From Dehalococcoidia bacterium (GTDB lineage: Bacteria; Chloroflexota; Dehalococcoidia; Dehalococcoidales; UBA1222), in NCBI GenBank assembly GCA_009776515.1, contig WRNP01000001.1:20772-41324 (forward strand): a DNA stretch of 20,553 nucleotides, written 5' to 3'. Shown piece by piece: positions 7,609 through 14,887 of this stretch. Below the pieces are notes generated by a model. It was not told the DNA's origin. It did no database searches and worked only from the letters and a program-made list of their open reading frames with translations. The position numbers and the translations under genes are program-made. The first letter of the stretch is position 1; each line of letters starts with the position of its first letter.

Positions 7609-8599
7609 ATCCATACCTCCTAAGGGCGGCGTTCAAAATGATCGAAATAAGTTGATGATAGTTCATGCCCATCATGCCAGACATGAGTACAATATCGCCG
7701 CTCTGGGGATTCAGGCCGGGCAGAGGATTGATTTCTAAAAAATAGGGCGTACCATCGGAGGCAACACGGAAATCAAGACGCGCCACATCACGCACGCCCA
7801 GCACATCATAGACACGCATGCAGGCTTCACTGAGGTGCCGAAGGATATCATCGGTAAGATGGGCAGGGCATTCATAGCGCACGAGTTCTCGCCATTGACG
7901 TTTGACCTCCAGGGAGTACACAAAATCCTCTTGAGGTGTATTGGGAACCACCCGCATCACTCCCAGCACCTGCGGCGGATCATTGCCCACCATGCCCACC
8001 GTGACTTCATCTCCAGCAATATACTCCTCCACCATGATAGGCTGAGCATAAGAAGTCATCTGTGCCTGCACCAGACCCCAAAGCGCCGCCGGAGTCGCAA
8101 CATGCGAGGCTGAGTAGATACCCTTGGAGGAACCTTCGTGAGCAGGCTTTGCGAAAACCGGAAATGGAAAGTCTGACCAATCCAAGTTGTCCATCTCCGA
8201 GAGGCTGTGAATGACACGCCAGCGCGGCGTAGTGATGCCTGCGCTGGCGACCAATTCCTTGGTAAGGGGCTTCTCTAAAGCCACCGCCAGGGTAAGAGGA
8301 TCGGAGCCAGAATAGGGAATATCCATCATCTCAAGCACAGAAGGCACCTGAGCCTCTCGGGCGCGGTAATTGCCCCGCCCTTCAGCAATATTGAAGACAA
8401 GATCGGCACGAGCAGTAAGCACCCGCTCTAAAAAACCACGCCCGCCACCTAGGCGGACAACATCATGCCCTTGAGCCCTGATGGCATCATCCAACGCATC
8501 CACCGTCTCCAGAGAATCGTATTCTTCAAAAGCGTCTTCAGGCAACCCAGCCCCCATCGCTAAGTCCTCTTTTAAGTCATAGCTTAAACCTATTCTCAT
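7598..8599 (-). CDS. Ddl-like ATP-grasp ligase, first copy
   Basis: This 333-residue ATP-grasp protein is of the Ddl type. FNIAEG (69-74) stands where Ddl has FNALHG. It has YSGSDP (96-101), Lys151 in VFAKPAHEGSSKG, the clamp VEEYIAGDE (190-198), ARLDF (273-277) and the metal and substrate segment LEINPLPGLNPQSG (288-301). It is closer to canonical Ddl than its neighbour, having EGSSKG and a PGLNPQS segment. Like Ddl it should use ATP to couple two amino acids or peptides through an acyl phosphate. It starts 12 bp after the kamA stop and overlaps the second ligase. No peptidoglycan genes are nearby, so a cell-wall role is not supported by context. Confidence 0.87.
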   Translation of the reverse strand: MRIGLSYDLKEDLAMGAGLPEDAFEEYDSLETVDALDDAIRAQGHDVVRLGGGRGFLERVLTARADLVFNIAEGRGNYRAREAQVPSVLEMMDIPYSGSDPLTLAVALEKPLTKELVASAGITTPRWRVIHSLSEMDNLDWSDFPFPVFAKPAHEGSSKGIYSASHVATPAALWGLVQAQMTSYAQPIMVEEYIAGDEVTVGMVGNDPPQVLGVMRVVPNTPQEDFVYSLEVKRQWRELVRYECPAHLTDDILRHLSEACMRVYDVLGVRDVARLDFRVASDGTPYFLEINPLPGLNPQSGDIVLMSGMMGMNYHQLISIILNAALRRYGYVP

Positions 8600-8611
8600 A
8601 GTTGATCTCGG

Positions 8612-9844
8612 CTATGCCGGCACCTGTTTCTTACAGATGGTCCGGGCAGCCCCCGGGTTTTTGTAGTGCATCAGATGTCCTTGATAGTTGCGCACCAAGA
8701 GGTCGCCGCCCTCATGACCCAAGACATAGTTAGGTCCAATAGGAATCTTCCCTCCGCCACACGGCAGGTCAATGACGTAAGTCGGCACCGCCAGGCCTGA
8801 AGTGAAACCGCGTAGCCCCTCAATAATCTGGATGCCTTTCTCCACCGATGTCCAGAAGTGCTCCGTACCTTGAACATCGTCGCACTGGAAAAGATAATAG
8901 GGGCGTACCTTGGCACGCAACAGGCCATGGCACAGCACCCGCTGGGTCTCCAAGTCGTCATTAACTCCTTTTAGAAGCACCGCCTGATTGTTGATTGGCA
9001 CCCCAGCCCGAAGGAGTTTATCACAGGCACGTATGGCCTCTGGGGTAATCTCATGCGGATGATTGAAATGGGTATTTAGCCATATAGGCCCATACTTGCC
9101 GAGCATATGGCATAGCTCATCATCAATGCGTTGCGGCAGCACCACCGGACAACGTGTACCGATGCGGACAATCTCCACATGTTTTATCTTGCGTAACTCA
9201 GCAAGCACCATCTCCAACCGAGCTGTGGAGAGGGTGAGGGGATCACCGCCAGAAATAATGACATCGCGCACTTCGAGATGCCGACGGATATAATCCAGCA
9301 TAGCCTGAATTTCGGCGCGGCTACGCGTCCACACTCCCGTGCGCCACTCGCGTTTACGAGTGCAGTGACGGCAGAGCATGGGGCAGATATCGGTAAGCAC
9401 CATTAGCACGCGGTCAGGATAGCGATGCACCAAACCTGGCACTACCGAATGCTCTTGCTCAGCTAGGGGATCTTCCAGGCCTTCACCGGCCATGGTTAAT
9501 TCCTCGGCCATCGGTATCGCCTGCGCCCGCACAGGATCGGTTAGGTCGGCAGGATCAATCAGTGATAGGTAATATGGTGTAATGGCAAACGGATATTTCA
9601 AACTCACCAGGCGGAGTTGGGCTTGCTGTTTGCCGGATAGTGGCAAATATTCGTTCAGTTCCTCGACTGAGGTAATGCGGTTTTTAAACTGCCAGCGCCA
9701 GTCATGCCAGTCTTCAGGACTGACAGAGGCAAAAAGTTGTCTGGTAACGGTCATGCCTGGAGGCTCATCGTCCTCCGCATCAGAGATACCCAAGTCATTA
9801 CTGGGGGGTTCTTCGGCTATCTCCTGAACCGGAGCGGTCTTCAT
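8612..9844 (-). CDS. kamA: KamA-family radical SAM aminomutase, lysine 2,3-aminomutase-like
   Basis: The protein has 410 residues, the usual KamA length. It has the radical SAM cluster motif CPMLCRHC (154-161, CxxxCxxC), the SAM-binding SGGDPL (198-203), and the PLP-lysine motif DLPCGGGKIP with Lys366. Such enzymes use SAM, a 4Fe-4S cluster and PLP to move an alpha-amino group to the beta carbon. Two residues that bind the side-chain amine in clostridial lysine 2,3-aminomutase (Asp293, Asp330) align with Asp322 (QCDD) and Asp359 (VID). The glutamate enzymes have Lys and Asn there. L-lysine to L-beta-lysine is therefore the best guess. It is first in the operon, with its own promoter and a GGAG about 9 nt before ATG 9844. 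Its neighbours suggest a biosynthetic use and not lysine fermentation. Confidence 0.9.
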   Translation of the reverse strand: MKTAPVQEIAEEPPSNDLGISDAEDDEPPGMTVTRQLFASVSPEDWHDWRWQFKNRITSVEELNEYLPLSGKQQAQLRLVSLKYPFAITPYYLSLIDPADLTDPVRAQAIPMAEELTMAGEGLEDPLAEQEHSVVPGLVHRYPDRVLMVLTDICPMLCRHCTRKREWRTGVWTRSRAEIQAMLDYIRRHLEVRDVIISGGDPLTLSTARLEMVLAELRKIKHVEIVRIGTRCPVVLPQRIDDELCHMLGKYGPIWLNTHFNHPHEITPEAIRACDKLLRAGVPINNQAVLLKGVNDDLETQRVLCHGLLRAKVRPYYLFQCDDVQGTEHFWTSVEKGIQIIEGLRGFTSGLAVPTYVIDLPCGGGKIPIGPNYVLGHEGGDLLVRNYQGHLMHYKNPGAARTICKKQVPA

Positions 9845-9881
9845 CTATACTTTCTCCTTCTTGTTTTGACTTTCTCTTCTT

Positions 9882-9905
9882 TAAATTCATGAAAGTAAAT
9901 TCATG
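9882..9905. repeat. 10-bp direct repeat in the kamA leader
   Basis: TAAATTCATG occurs exactly at 9882-9891 and 9896-9905, a 14-bp period. Both copies lie between the kamA -10 box and its start codon. They could be a regulator or RNA-binding site. Confidence 0.45.
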
Positions 9906-9922
9906 CATTCAAAACGTATCAT

Positions 9923-9951
9923 ATTACAGCACCAAGCGGTTTATCTGTCAA
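9923..9951 (-). promoter_or_regulatory. Promoter of the kamA operon
   Basis: On the minus strand this reads TTGACA (9951-9946), a 17-bp spacer, then TGTAAT (9928-9923), 11 of 12 consensus bases with ideal spacing. Transcription should start near 9916, leaving a leader of about 70 nt before ATG 9844. Confidence 0.75.
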
Positions 9952-10422
9952 GAGGACGCTCGCGACACGGTCTTTGCTTGATGCTACGCTAGAACACGTC
10001 TCAACACCCTTGTTATTTTGCTTTATTGTTGCAATGATGAACCTGTTTCCGTTTTCAAAACTGCTATTTTTGATAGTATTTAGAAACCATGGTTTTGTGC
10101 TTAAAGCGCCCACTCTCAATCCAGCGTAGCGTCTCAATATGCACCCCAAGCTTTTCAGTTACGCAGTAGTACCAGGCGACCAGGGTCATGCGGGCTCAGC
10201 CGCAAAAGCAGAGGTACTAAACAAGAGTTCTGTGCCAAACAACATCCTGGCGGTCTTTAGCAACTTATCCACCCGGTATACGCCCGGGAAACTGCGGGCT
10301 AGTTACTGGCTTAACATAAATTATGAAGCAATGGCTAAAAATAATCACGCCAGCCAAGGCTTTTTCGTTTTCGCTCCCAATATGATATTCTGTAAAAACC
10401 ACACCGAAAATCGGGGTAAAAA
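9952..10422. other. Intergenic stretch without an intact gene
   Basis: This 470-bp gap lies between the divergent kamA operon and the small membrane protein gene. Apart from the short minus-strand HTH-like ORF at 10064-10189, I see no supported gene. A plus-strand frame open at 10139-10426 has unremarkable composition, no family resemblance and no ribosome-binding site. The last 60 bp are AT-rich and should hold the promoter for the gene at 10423 (TATGAT at 10381-10386 is a weak -10), but no matching -35 is visible. Confidence 0.4.
10064..10189 (-). pseudogene. Short remnant resembling an excisionase/MerR-type HTH
   Basis: A minus-strand frame of 41 codons contains VTEKLGVHIETLRWIESGR. This resembles the helix-turn-helix of excisionase-family DNA-binding proteins (..A.xLGV...TLRrWi.sGri). 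An in-frame stop lies just upstream of the ATG, there is no Shine-Dalgarno, and the frame ends soon after the helix pair. It is probably a decayed fragment, but a real small protein is possible. Confidence 0.3.
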
Positions 10423-10746
10423 GTGAAGCTTGGTGTAACCGAGATCTTTCTCATTATGGTGGTGGCCATTGCCATCTTTGCCACCCGCTTTCGACCAGTC
10501 GGCTCCGCGCCTCCCGCCGAGACAAATCAGGGGCGGCTCACCGCCATAGAGGCTCGGGATGAGGCGATCATACGCACCCGGCGCTTCAGGGGTAAAGCCC
10601 TTAGCATCATACTAATCATACTCGGAGTGCTCCTTATCGTAGCCGCACCCAGCCTGATCAGAGCTTTCTTCATGAGTTATATCGGTGGTGGCATCATCAT
10701 CATCACTGGTCTGGCATTGCTTTATTTCCTATCACGCCACTCTTAG
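10423..10746 (+). CDS. Small membrane protein with TatA-like N-terminus
   Basis: This is a 107-residue protein starting at GTG 10423. The first segment, GVTEIFLIMVVAIAIFATRF, is a short N-terminal membrane helix preceded by G-x-x-E, which recalls TatA/Hcf106 proteins. A charged region rich in Arg, Glu and Ala follows (about 25-58), then two strongly hydrophobic segments (about 59-76 and 82-101). TatA proteins do not have two C-terminal membrane helices, so the resemblance may be superficial. The coding sense is supported by the clear alternation of polar and membrane segments. It ends immediately before a promoter-like element for nadK. Function not recognised. Confidence 0.6.
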   Translation: MKLGVTEIFLIMVVAIAIFATRFRPVGSAPPAETNQGRLTAIEARDEAIIRTRRFRGKALSIILIILGVLLIVAAPSLIRAFFMSYIGGGIIIITGLALLYFLSRHS

Positions 10747-10775
10747 TTGACACGGTACATGGACATTGTTAGACT
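10747..10775 (+). promoter_or_regulatory. Probable promoter of the nadK operon
   Basis: TTGACA (10747-10752), a 17-bp spacer and TAGACT (10770-10775). The -35 is perfect and the -10 matches 4 of 6. It starts right after the stop codon of the upstream gene and gives a leader of about 85 nt before ATG 10868. Confidence 0.5.
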
Positions 10776-10867
10776 GGCCTCTCACTTCCCCAAGCATGAT
10801 GCGAGCACCAGATTTATAAACATATTGAGCTTGTATCTGTCGGGAAAATTGCCCTGAAAGCCAAGTC

Positions 10868-11704
10868 ATGTCTTTGCAAAAAATAGGCCTGGTCTATCAT
10901 CCCCTTAACGAACGGGCGCTTACCCAAGCACAGAAGCTCGTCGAGCGTCTCACCGAGACCAATGTCGCGCATTGGATGTGTTCTGCTTGGGAGCCCAACG
11001 ATATCCGATCAAAACTTGACGGTACAAGTCTTGTCATCACCTGCGGCGGTGACGGTACCATCCTACGAGTCGCCCAAATTGTATCCGAGGTAGGCGTGCC
11101 CATCATGGGCATCAATCTTGGCCGCCTAGGATTCCTCACCGAGCTTACAGCCACCGAGGTCGATGATAAATTAGACAAAATATTAGCCGGCGCAGGCTGG
11201 ATTGAGGAGCGCGCCATGCTCCAGGCCGACCTCCAACCAGCTATGAACCGTGGACCAACTCAGAGTTTTCACGCCATGAACGACGTGGTTATGGCCCGGG
11301 GAGAGATCGCCCGCATAGTGCACATTGTGGCTGAGATAAATGGACGCCACTTCACTACCTACCGCGCCGACGGCGTGGTGGCAGCCACAGCCACCGGTTC
11401 TACCGGCTACTCTTTAGCCGCCTGTGGCCCCGTGCTACACCCAGAGTCCCGCGATTTTGTACTCACACCCATCACGCCACACCTTACCATGCATTACCCA
11501 ATGGTGTTGCCTGGTACCGCCCACATAAGGCTGACCCTCAACGCCGTACACCAGGCAACTCTCTCCATCGATGGACATATCAGCCTCCCTCTAGCCAATG
11601 GGGATAACATCTGCATCAAAGCCAGCCCCTTAAAAACACGATTCTTGCGGCTACGCACCCGGGGCTACTTTTATCGCTCGCTCGACCATAAGCTGAAAGG
11701 ATGA
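10868..11704 (+). CDS. nadK: NAD kinase
   Basis: The protein has 278 residues, normal for bacterial NAD kinase, which phosphorylates NAD+ to NADP+ using ATP or polyphosphate. It shows the GGDGT motif (60-64, with the catalytic Asp62), GINLGRLGFLTEL (81-93), the ND pair (138-139) and YRADGVVAATATGSTGYSLAA (from 165). The C-terminal half is all-beta with SIDGH. The last Gly-Gly of the usual TGSTGYxLxxGGP segment is Cys-Gly here (AACGP), a minor variation. It is first in an operon with an ArgA-like acetyltransferase 4 bp downstream. Confidence 0.95.
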   Translation: MSLQKIGLVYHPLNERALTQAQKLVERLTETNVAHWMCSAWEPNDIRSKLDGTSLVITCGGDGTILRVAQIVSEVGVPIMGINLGRLGFLTELTATEVDDKLDKILAGAGWIEERAMLQADLQPAMNRGPTQSFHAMNDVVMARGEIARIVHIVAEINGRHFTTYRADGVVAATATGSTGYSLAACGPVLHPESRDFVLTPITPHLTMHYPMVLPGTAHIRLTLNAVHQATLSIDGHISLPLANGDNICIKASPLKTRFLRLRTRGYFYRSLDHKLKG

Positions 11705-11708
11705 ACCC

Positions 11709-12176
11709 ATGGAAATCTGCGTAAAAAAGGCCACTATCACCAACGTCCCCCAGATCCACAAGCTCATTAATGCATTTGCCGAACAGGGCGAGATGTTGGC
11801 CAGGCCTCTCTCAGAGATCTATGAAAACGTCCGCGACTTCTTCGTAGTGCAAAATGGGAATAACCTACTCGGTACTGCCGCCCTGCATGTCGCCTGGGCC
11901 GATATCGCCGAAGTAAAGTCGCTAGCTGTAGCCGAGGCTAACCACCGCCAAGGACTGGGCAAGATGCTGGTGCAAGCCTGTCTTGAAGAGGCGCAGGAGA
12001 TCGGTATTCCCCAGGTTTTCTGTCTGACCTATGTCCCAGACTTCTTCGCCCACTGCGGCTTTGCCATGGTGGACAAGTCCACCCTGCCCCACAAAATCTG
12101 GGGTGAGTGCTATCGTTGTCCAAAATACCCTGACTGCGATGAAACCGCTATGGCTTATCGCATAAGCGCCTCATGA
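11709..12176 (+). CDS. ArgA-like GNAT N-acetyltransferase
   Basis: This 155-residue GNAT protein has the opening KKATITNVPQIHKLINAFAE, the strand NLLGTAALHVAWADIAEVKS, and the acetyl-CoA loop HRQGLGKMLV (about 80-89). The C-terminal part has FFAHCGFAMVDKSTLPHKIW, typical of the short N-acetylglutamate synthase-like proteins. A Cys-rich end (CYRCPKYPDCDE) is also common in that group. It may make N-acetylglutamate for arginine synthesis, but no arginine genes are in the window. An AAAGGA Shine-Dalgarno overlaps the end of nadK, and its own end overlaps the Nudix gene start by 4 bp (ATGA), so the three are co-translated. Confidence 0.83.
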   Translation: MEICVKKATITNVPQIHKLINAFAEQGEMLARPLSEIYENVRDFFVVQNGNNLLGTAALHVAWADIAEVKSLAVAEANHRQGLGKMLVQACLEEAQEIGIPQVFCLTYVPDFFAHCGFAMVDKSTLPHKIWGECYRCPKYPDCDETAMAYRISAS

Positions 12177-12700
12177 AAACGATTGGCTCAACGATAGTCC
12201 ACCAAGGCGACATTTTCCGCCTCCGCCGCGATGAGGTCGTATTGCCATCTGGCCGTAAAGCCACGCGCGAGGTGGTCGAACATGCTGATGCCGTAGCCGT
12301 GGTTGCCGTGGATGGAACAGGTAGCGTATTACTGGAAAGGCAGTATCGCCATGCGGCGAGCAAGGAGCTCTTGGAGATACCAGCCGGCGGCATTGAGCCC
12401 GGCGAAACACCAGAGGCTGCTATTTGCCGCGAGATGCAGGAGGAGACGGGCTTCTTCCCACGGAAACTGAAAAAAATCGGTGGTTTTTACTCCGCTCCAG
12501 GCTGGGCAACGGAGTACCTCCATCTGTTCATAGCCACTGACCTCGTACCGTCTCCTCTTAGTGCCGAGGATACCGATGAGATAAAACTGGAGACCGTGCC
12601 CATAAGCCGGATATCACAGCTTATCGTAGAAGGCGTTATCGAAGATGGCAAAAGCATAGCGGGGCTGCTTTGGTATTTGATGATAAGAGAAGAACACTAA
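12173..12700 (+). CDS. Nudix hydrolase, ADP-ribose pyrophosphatase-like
   Basis: This 175-residue protein contains a complete Nudix box from Gly72 to Phe94: G-x5-E78-x7-R86-E87-M-Q-E90-E91-T-G93-F. The glutamates bind Mg2+. The upstream AVAVVAVDGTGSVLLERQYRHAASKELLEIPAGG is the usual opening of ADP-ribose pyrophosphatases, which cleave ADP-ribose to AMP and ribose 5-phosphate. The C-terminal region (ATEYLHLFIATDL, DEDE-like acidic strand) agrees with that group. It is third in the nadK operon, so a role in NAD(P) turnover fits the context. Exact substrate not proven. Confidence 0.9.
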   Translation: MKTIGSTIVHQGDIFRLRRDEVVLPSGRKATREVVEHADAVAVVAVDGTGSVLLERQYRHAASKELLEIPAGGIEPGETPEAAICREMQEETGFFPRKLKKIGGFYSAPGWATEYLHLFIATDLVPSPLSAEDTDEIKLETVPISRISQLIVEGVIEDGKSIAGLLWYLMIREEH

Positions 12701-12723
12701 ACAAAAGAGGCAGGAAACCCTGC
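12701..12723 (-). terminator. Possible intrinsic terminator between convergent operons
   Basis: GCAGG (12710-12714) and CCTGC (12719-12723) can form a 5-bp stem with a 4-base loop. Read on the minus strand, the stem is followed by a T-rich tract (TCTTTTGT), which would terminate the coaBC transcript. A second small hairpin, ATGCC-TGC-GGCAT, lies at 12760-12772. Stems are short, so the call is tentative. Confidence 0.4.
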
Positions 12724-12786
12724 GGGAAAAGATAGACTCGGCGCGCCCTTAGCCATAATATGCCTGCGGCATCCATTTAGAGCACA

Positions 12787-14028
12787 CTACTCCAAACCCT
12801 CTCCGTGATTTTTCTTCTTGCCTCGTAGCCGGGCAAGCCTCATTATCGCGTCCAACACCCGATCGGCGACTTCGCGCTTGGTAAGGAGGGGCAAGGCCTC
12901 CATTCCGCCGTCTCGACTGATCATGGTCACATGATTGGTATCTGTCTCAAAGCCTGATCCAAACTCGGTGATATCGTTCGCAATGACAAGGTCAAGCTCT
13001 TTCTCATCAAGTTTATGCCGGGCGTTTGCGATCAAGTCTTCGCTTTCGGCGGCAAAGCCCACCCTGACAAAATGCCCGCGCGCGCCCTGTAGTATATCTG
13101 GCGTGCGTTTAAGCTCAAGATACTGTGTTTCGTCTGTTTTCTTTTTCTTCTGTGCCGCCACCTCTTTAGCCTGGTAGTCGGCCACAGCCGCAGCCATGAT
13201 TAGAACATCAGCCCCCATCACCGCTTCCGCCACTGCAACCTGCATCTGCGAGGCCGTCTCCACACGCACGACAGCCACCCCCGCTGGAGCAGGACGATCC
13301 GATGCAGAAATGAGTATCACTCTTGCTCCCCGGTCACGGGCAGCCTCAACTAGAGCATAGCCCATCTTGCCGGAACTCCGGTTGCCAAGATAGCGCACTG
13401 GATCGAGCGGCTCCCGCGTGCCGCCAGCGGTGATCACCACCTTCCATCCAGCAAGCTCGCCTTCGCGTCCCAGCACTGCACTAAGCGTACCTATAATCTC
13501 TTCGAGTTTGGCAAGCCTCCCTTGTCCAATCTTGCCTGAAGCAAGGCGTCCAAAGCTCGGTTCGACAAAAAGTACACCGCGCTCCTTGAGTCGGGCTATA
13601 TTCTGCTGCGTTGCAGGGTGGGCATACATATCATCGTTCATGGCCGGGGCGATCACCATTGGTGCCTTGGTTGCCAGCGCAGTCGTAGAGAGGAGATCAT
13701 CGGCAAGTCCTCCTGCCAGTTTGGCAATGGTGTTAGCCGTAGCTGGGGCGATGAGCAACACCTTGGCCGCCTCGGCGAGCGAGATGTGCTCAATCTCGAA
13801 TTTGGCCGGCACCTCCCACATGTCCGTTGCTACCTGCCGATGGGTAATAGCGCGCAAAGTGACAGGCGAGATGAATCTCTGCGCCGCCTCAGTCATGATA
13901 ACATCAACCATCGCGCCTGCTTGTGTGAGAGCGCTCGCCAATTCCGCCGCCTTGAATGCAGCTATGGAACCAGTGATGCCAAGAGCAATGGTCTTGCCTT
14001 GTAAAACAGTCATTGGAGATTTAATCAT
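12787..14028 (-). CDS. coaBC: Bifunctional phosphopantothenoylcysteine decarboxylase / phosphopantothenate-cysteine ligase
   Basis: The protein has 413 residues and two domains. The N-terminal CoaC flavoprotein half has GITGSIAAFKAAEL (17-30), the active His81 in EHISLA, APATANT (94-100) and PAMNDDMYAHPA (128-139). The C-terminal CoaB half has VITAGGTREPLDPVRYLGNRSSGKMG from about 198 and a typical LKRTPDIL / GFAAE end. Together they add cysteine to 4'-phosphopantothenate and decarboxylate it to 4'-phosphopantetheine. At the CoaC clamp the protein reads GRLASGKIGQGR with Ser164, where E. coli Dfp has Cys158 (LACG); other lineages also vary here. It lies 41 bp after coaX in the same operon. 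Confidence 0.95.
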   Translation of the reverse strand: MIKSPMTVLQGKTIALGITGSIAAFKAAELASALTQAGAMVDVIMTEAAQRFISPVTLRAITHRQVATDMWEVPAKFEIEHISLAEAAKVLLIAPATANTIAKLAGGLADDLLSTTALATKAPMVIAPAMNDDMYAHPATQQNIARLKERGVLFVEPSFGRLASGKIGQGRLAKLEEIIGTLSAVLGREGELAGWKVVITAGGTREPLDPVRYLGNRSSGKMGYALVEAARDRGARVILISASDRPAPAGVAVVRVETASQMQVAVAEAVMGADVLIMAAAVADYQAKEVAAQKKKKTDETQYLELKRTPDILQGARGHFVRVGFAAESEDLIANARHKLDEKELDLVIANDITEFGSGFETDTNHVTMISRDGGMEALPLLTKREVADRVLDAIMRLARLRGKKKNHGEGLE

Positions 14029-14069
14029 AGCACAGCCCTAAATAGCATGTAGCCCACCAAGCGCAAGAG

Positions 14070-14837
14070 CTAGCCCGTATTAATCTGGCTAATGATCCTC
14101 AGTCCCATGAGCGAAAGATCTGGGTTATATACGCTCAGGACGCCTGTTTCTTGCATGATCAGCGGTGCATAGCCGCCCGTGGCGATGACCTTGGCTAAGA
14201 CCGGCAGTTCGCCTTGGAAGCGAGCCACCAGGCCCTCCACCATGGCTACATAGCCATAGATAAGCCCTGACTGCATGGCGCTGACGGTGTTCGTGCCAAT
14301 GGCTTTCTTCGGCGCATTGAGAGGCACACGGTAGAGCTGCGCCGGGCGGGTAAAAAGGGCCTCCGCTGCCATTACTATACCTGGGGCAATGGCACCACCC
14401 AAGTAGTCTCCCTCTCGCGAGACGATGTCAAAGGTAGTGGCGGTGCCCATATCCGCGATGATGACCGGCCCCCCATAGAGAGCATGTGCGGCCACAGCGT
14501 TACTGATGCGGTCGGCGCCCACTTCACGAGGGCTATCCATGCGAATCTTGATGCCCGTCTTGACCCCTGCGGCGACGACTAGTGGCCGGACATTAAAATA
14601 CCTCTGTAGCAGATCATCAAAGGAGGGCGCAATGGAAGGTACCGTACACCACAAGGCAGCCTCCGTAATTTGCACAGGGGAAATGTCTTTCAGTTTAAGA
14701 AGGCCCAGGATGGTAAGAGCATATTCATCCGATAAGCGGTGGATGACACTCGCCACATGGAAAGTAACCACAAGGCTGTCGCCATCAAAGACACCCAATT
14801 TGATAGAAGTATTACCAATACCAATCGCTAAGAGCAT
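14070..14837 (-). CDS. coaX: Type III pantothenate kinase, with Asp6 replaced by Gly
   Basis: The protein has 255 residues, normal for CoaX, which phosphorylates pantothenate in the first step of CoA synthesis. It shows the ASKHA-type opening AIGIGNTSIKLGVF, the pantothenate/phosphate segment GADRISN (107-113, Asp109), IADMGTATTFDIV (127-139, Asp129), GGAIAPG (147-153) and the C-terminal NPDLSLMGLR. The first motif is normally DxGNT with a catalytic aspartate at position 6. Here codon 6 is GGT (Gly) and not GAT or GAC. The rest of the protein looks intact. It lies between nnr and coaBC, consistent with a working CoA operon, so the change is a real oddity or a sequence error. Confidence 0.92.
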   Translation of the reverse strand: MLLAIGIGNTSIKLGVFDGDSLVVTFHVASVIHRLSDEYALTILGLLKLKDISPVQITEAALWCTVPSIAPSFDDLLQRYFNVRPLVVAAGVKTGIKIRMDSPREVGADRISNAVAAHALYGGPVIIADMGTATTFDIVSREGDYLGGAIAPGIVMAAEALFTRPAQLYRVPLNAPKKAIGTNTVSAMQSGLIYGYVAMVEGLVARFQGELPVLAKVIATGGYAPLIMQETGVLSVYNPDLSLMGLRIISQINTG

Positions 14838-14887
14838 ATGTCTCCCCCATCACCGATTATCAGACTCTCTGCCACCTATACCAACAA

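Noticed and set aside
6604..8599. Calling the two ATP-grasp genes D-alanine-D-alanine ligases of cell-wall synthesis
   Set aside because: No peptidoglycan genes are near, the second copy differs in the substrate loops, and both are coupled to kamA.
10139..10426. 95-codon plus-strand open frame before the small membrane protein
   Set aside because: No ribosome-binding site, no family resemblance, mixed composition, and it overlaps the HTH-like minus-strand frame and the probable promoter of the next gene.
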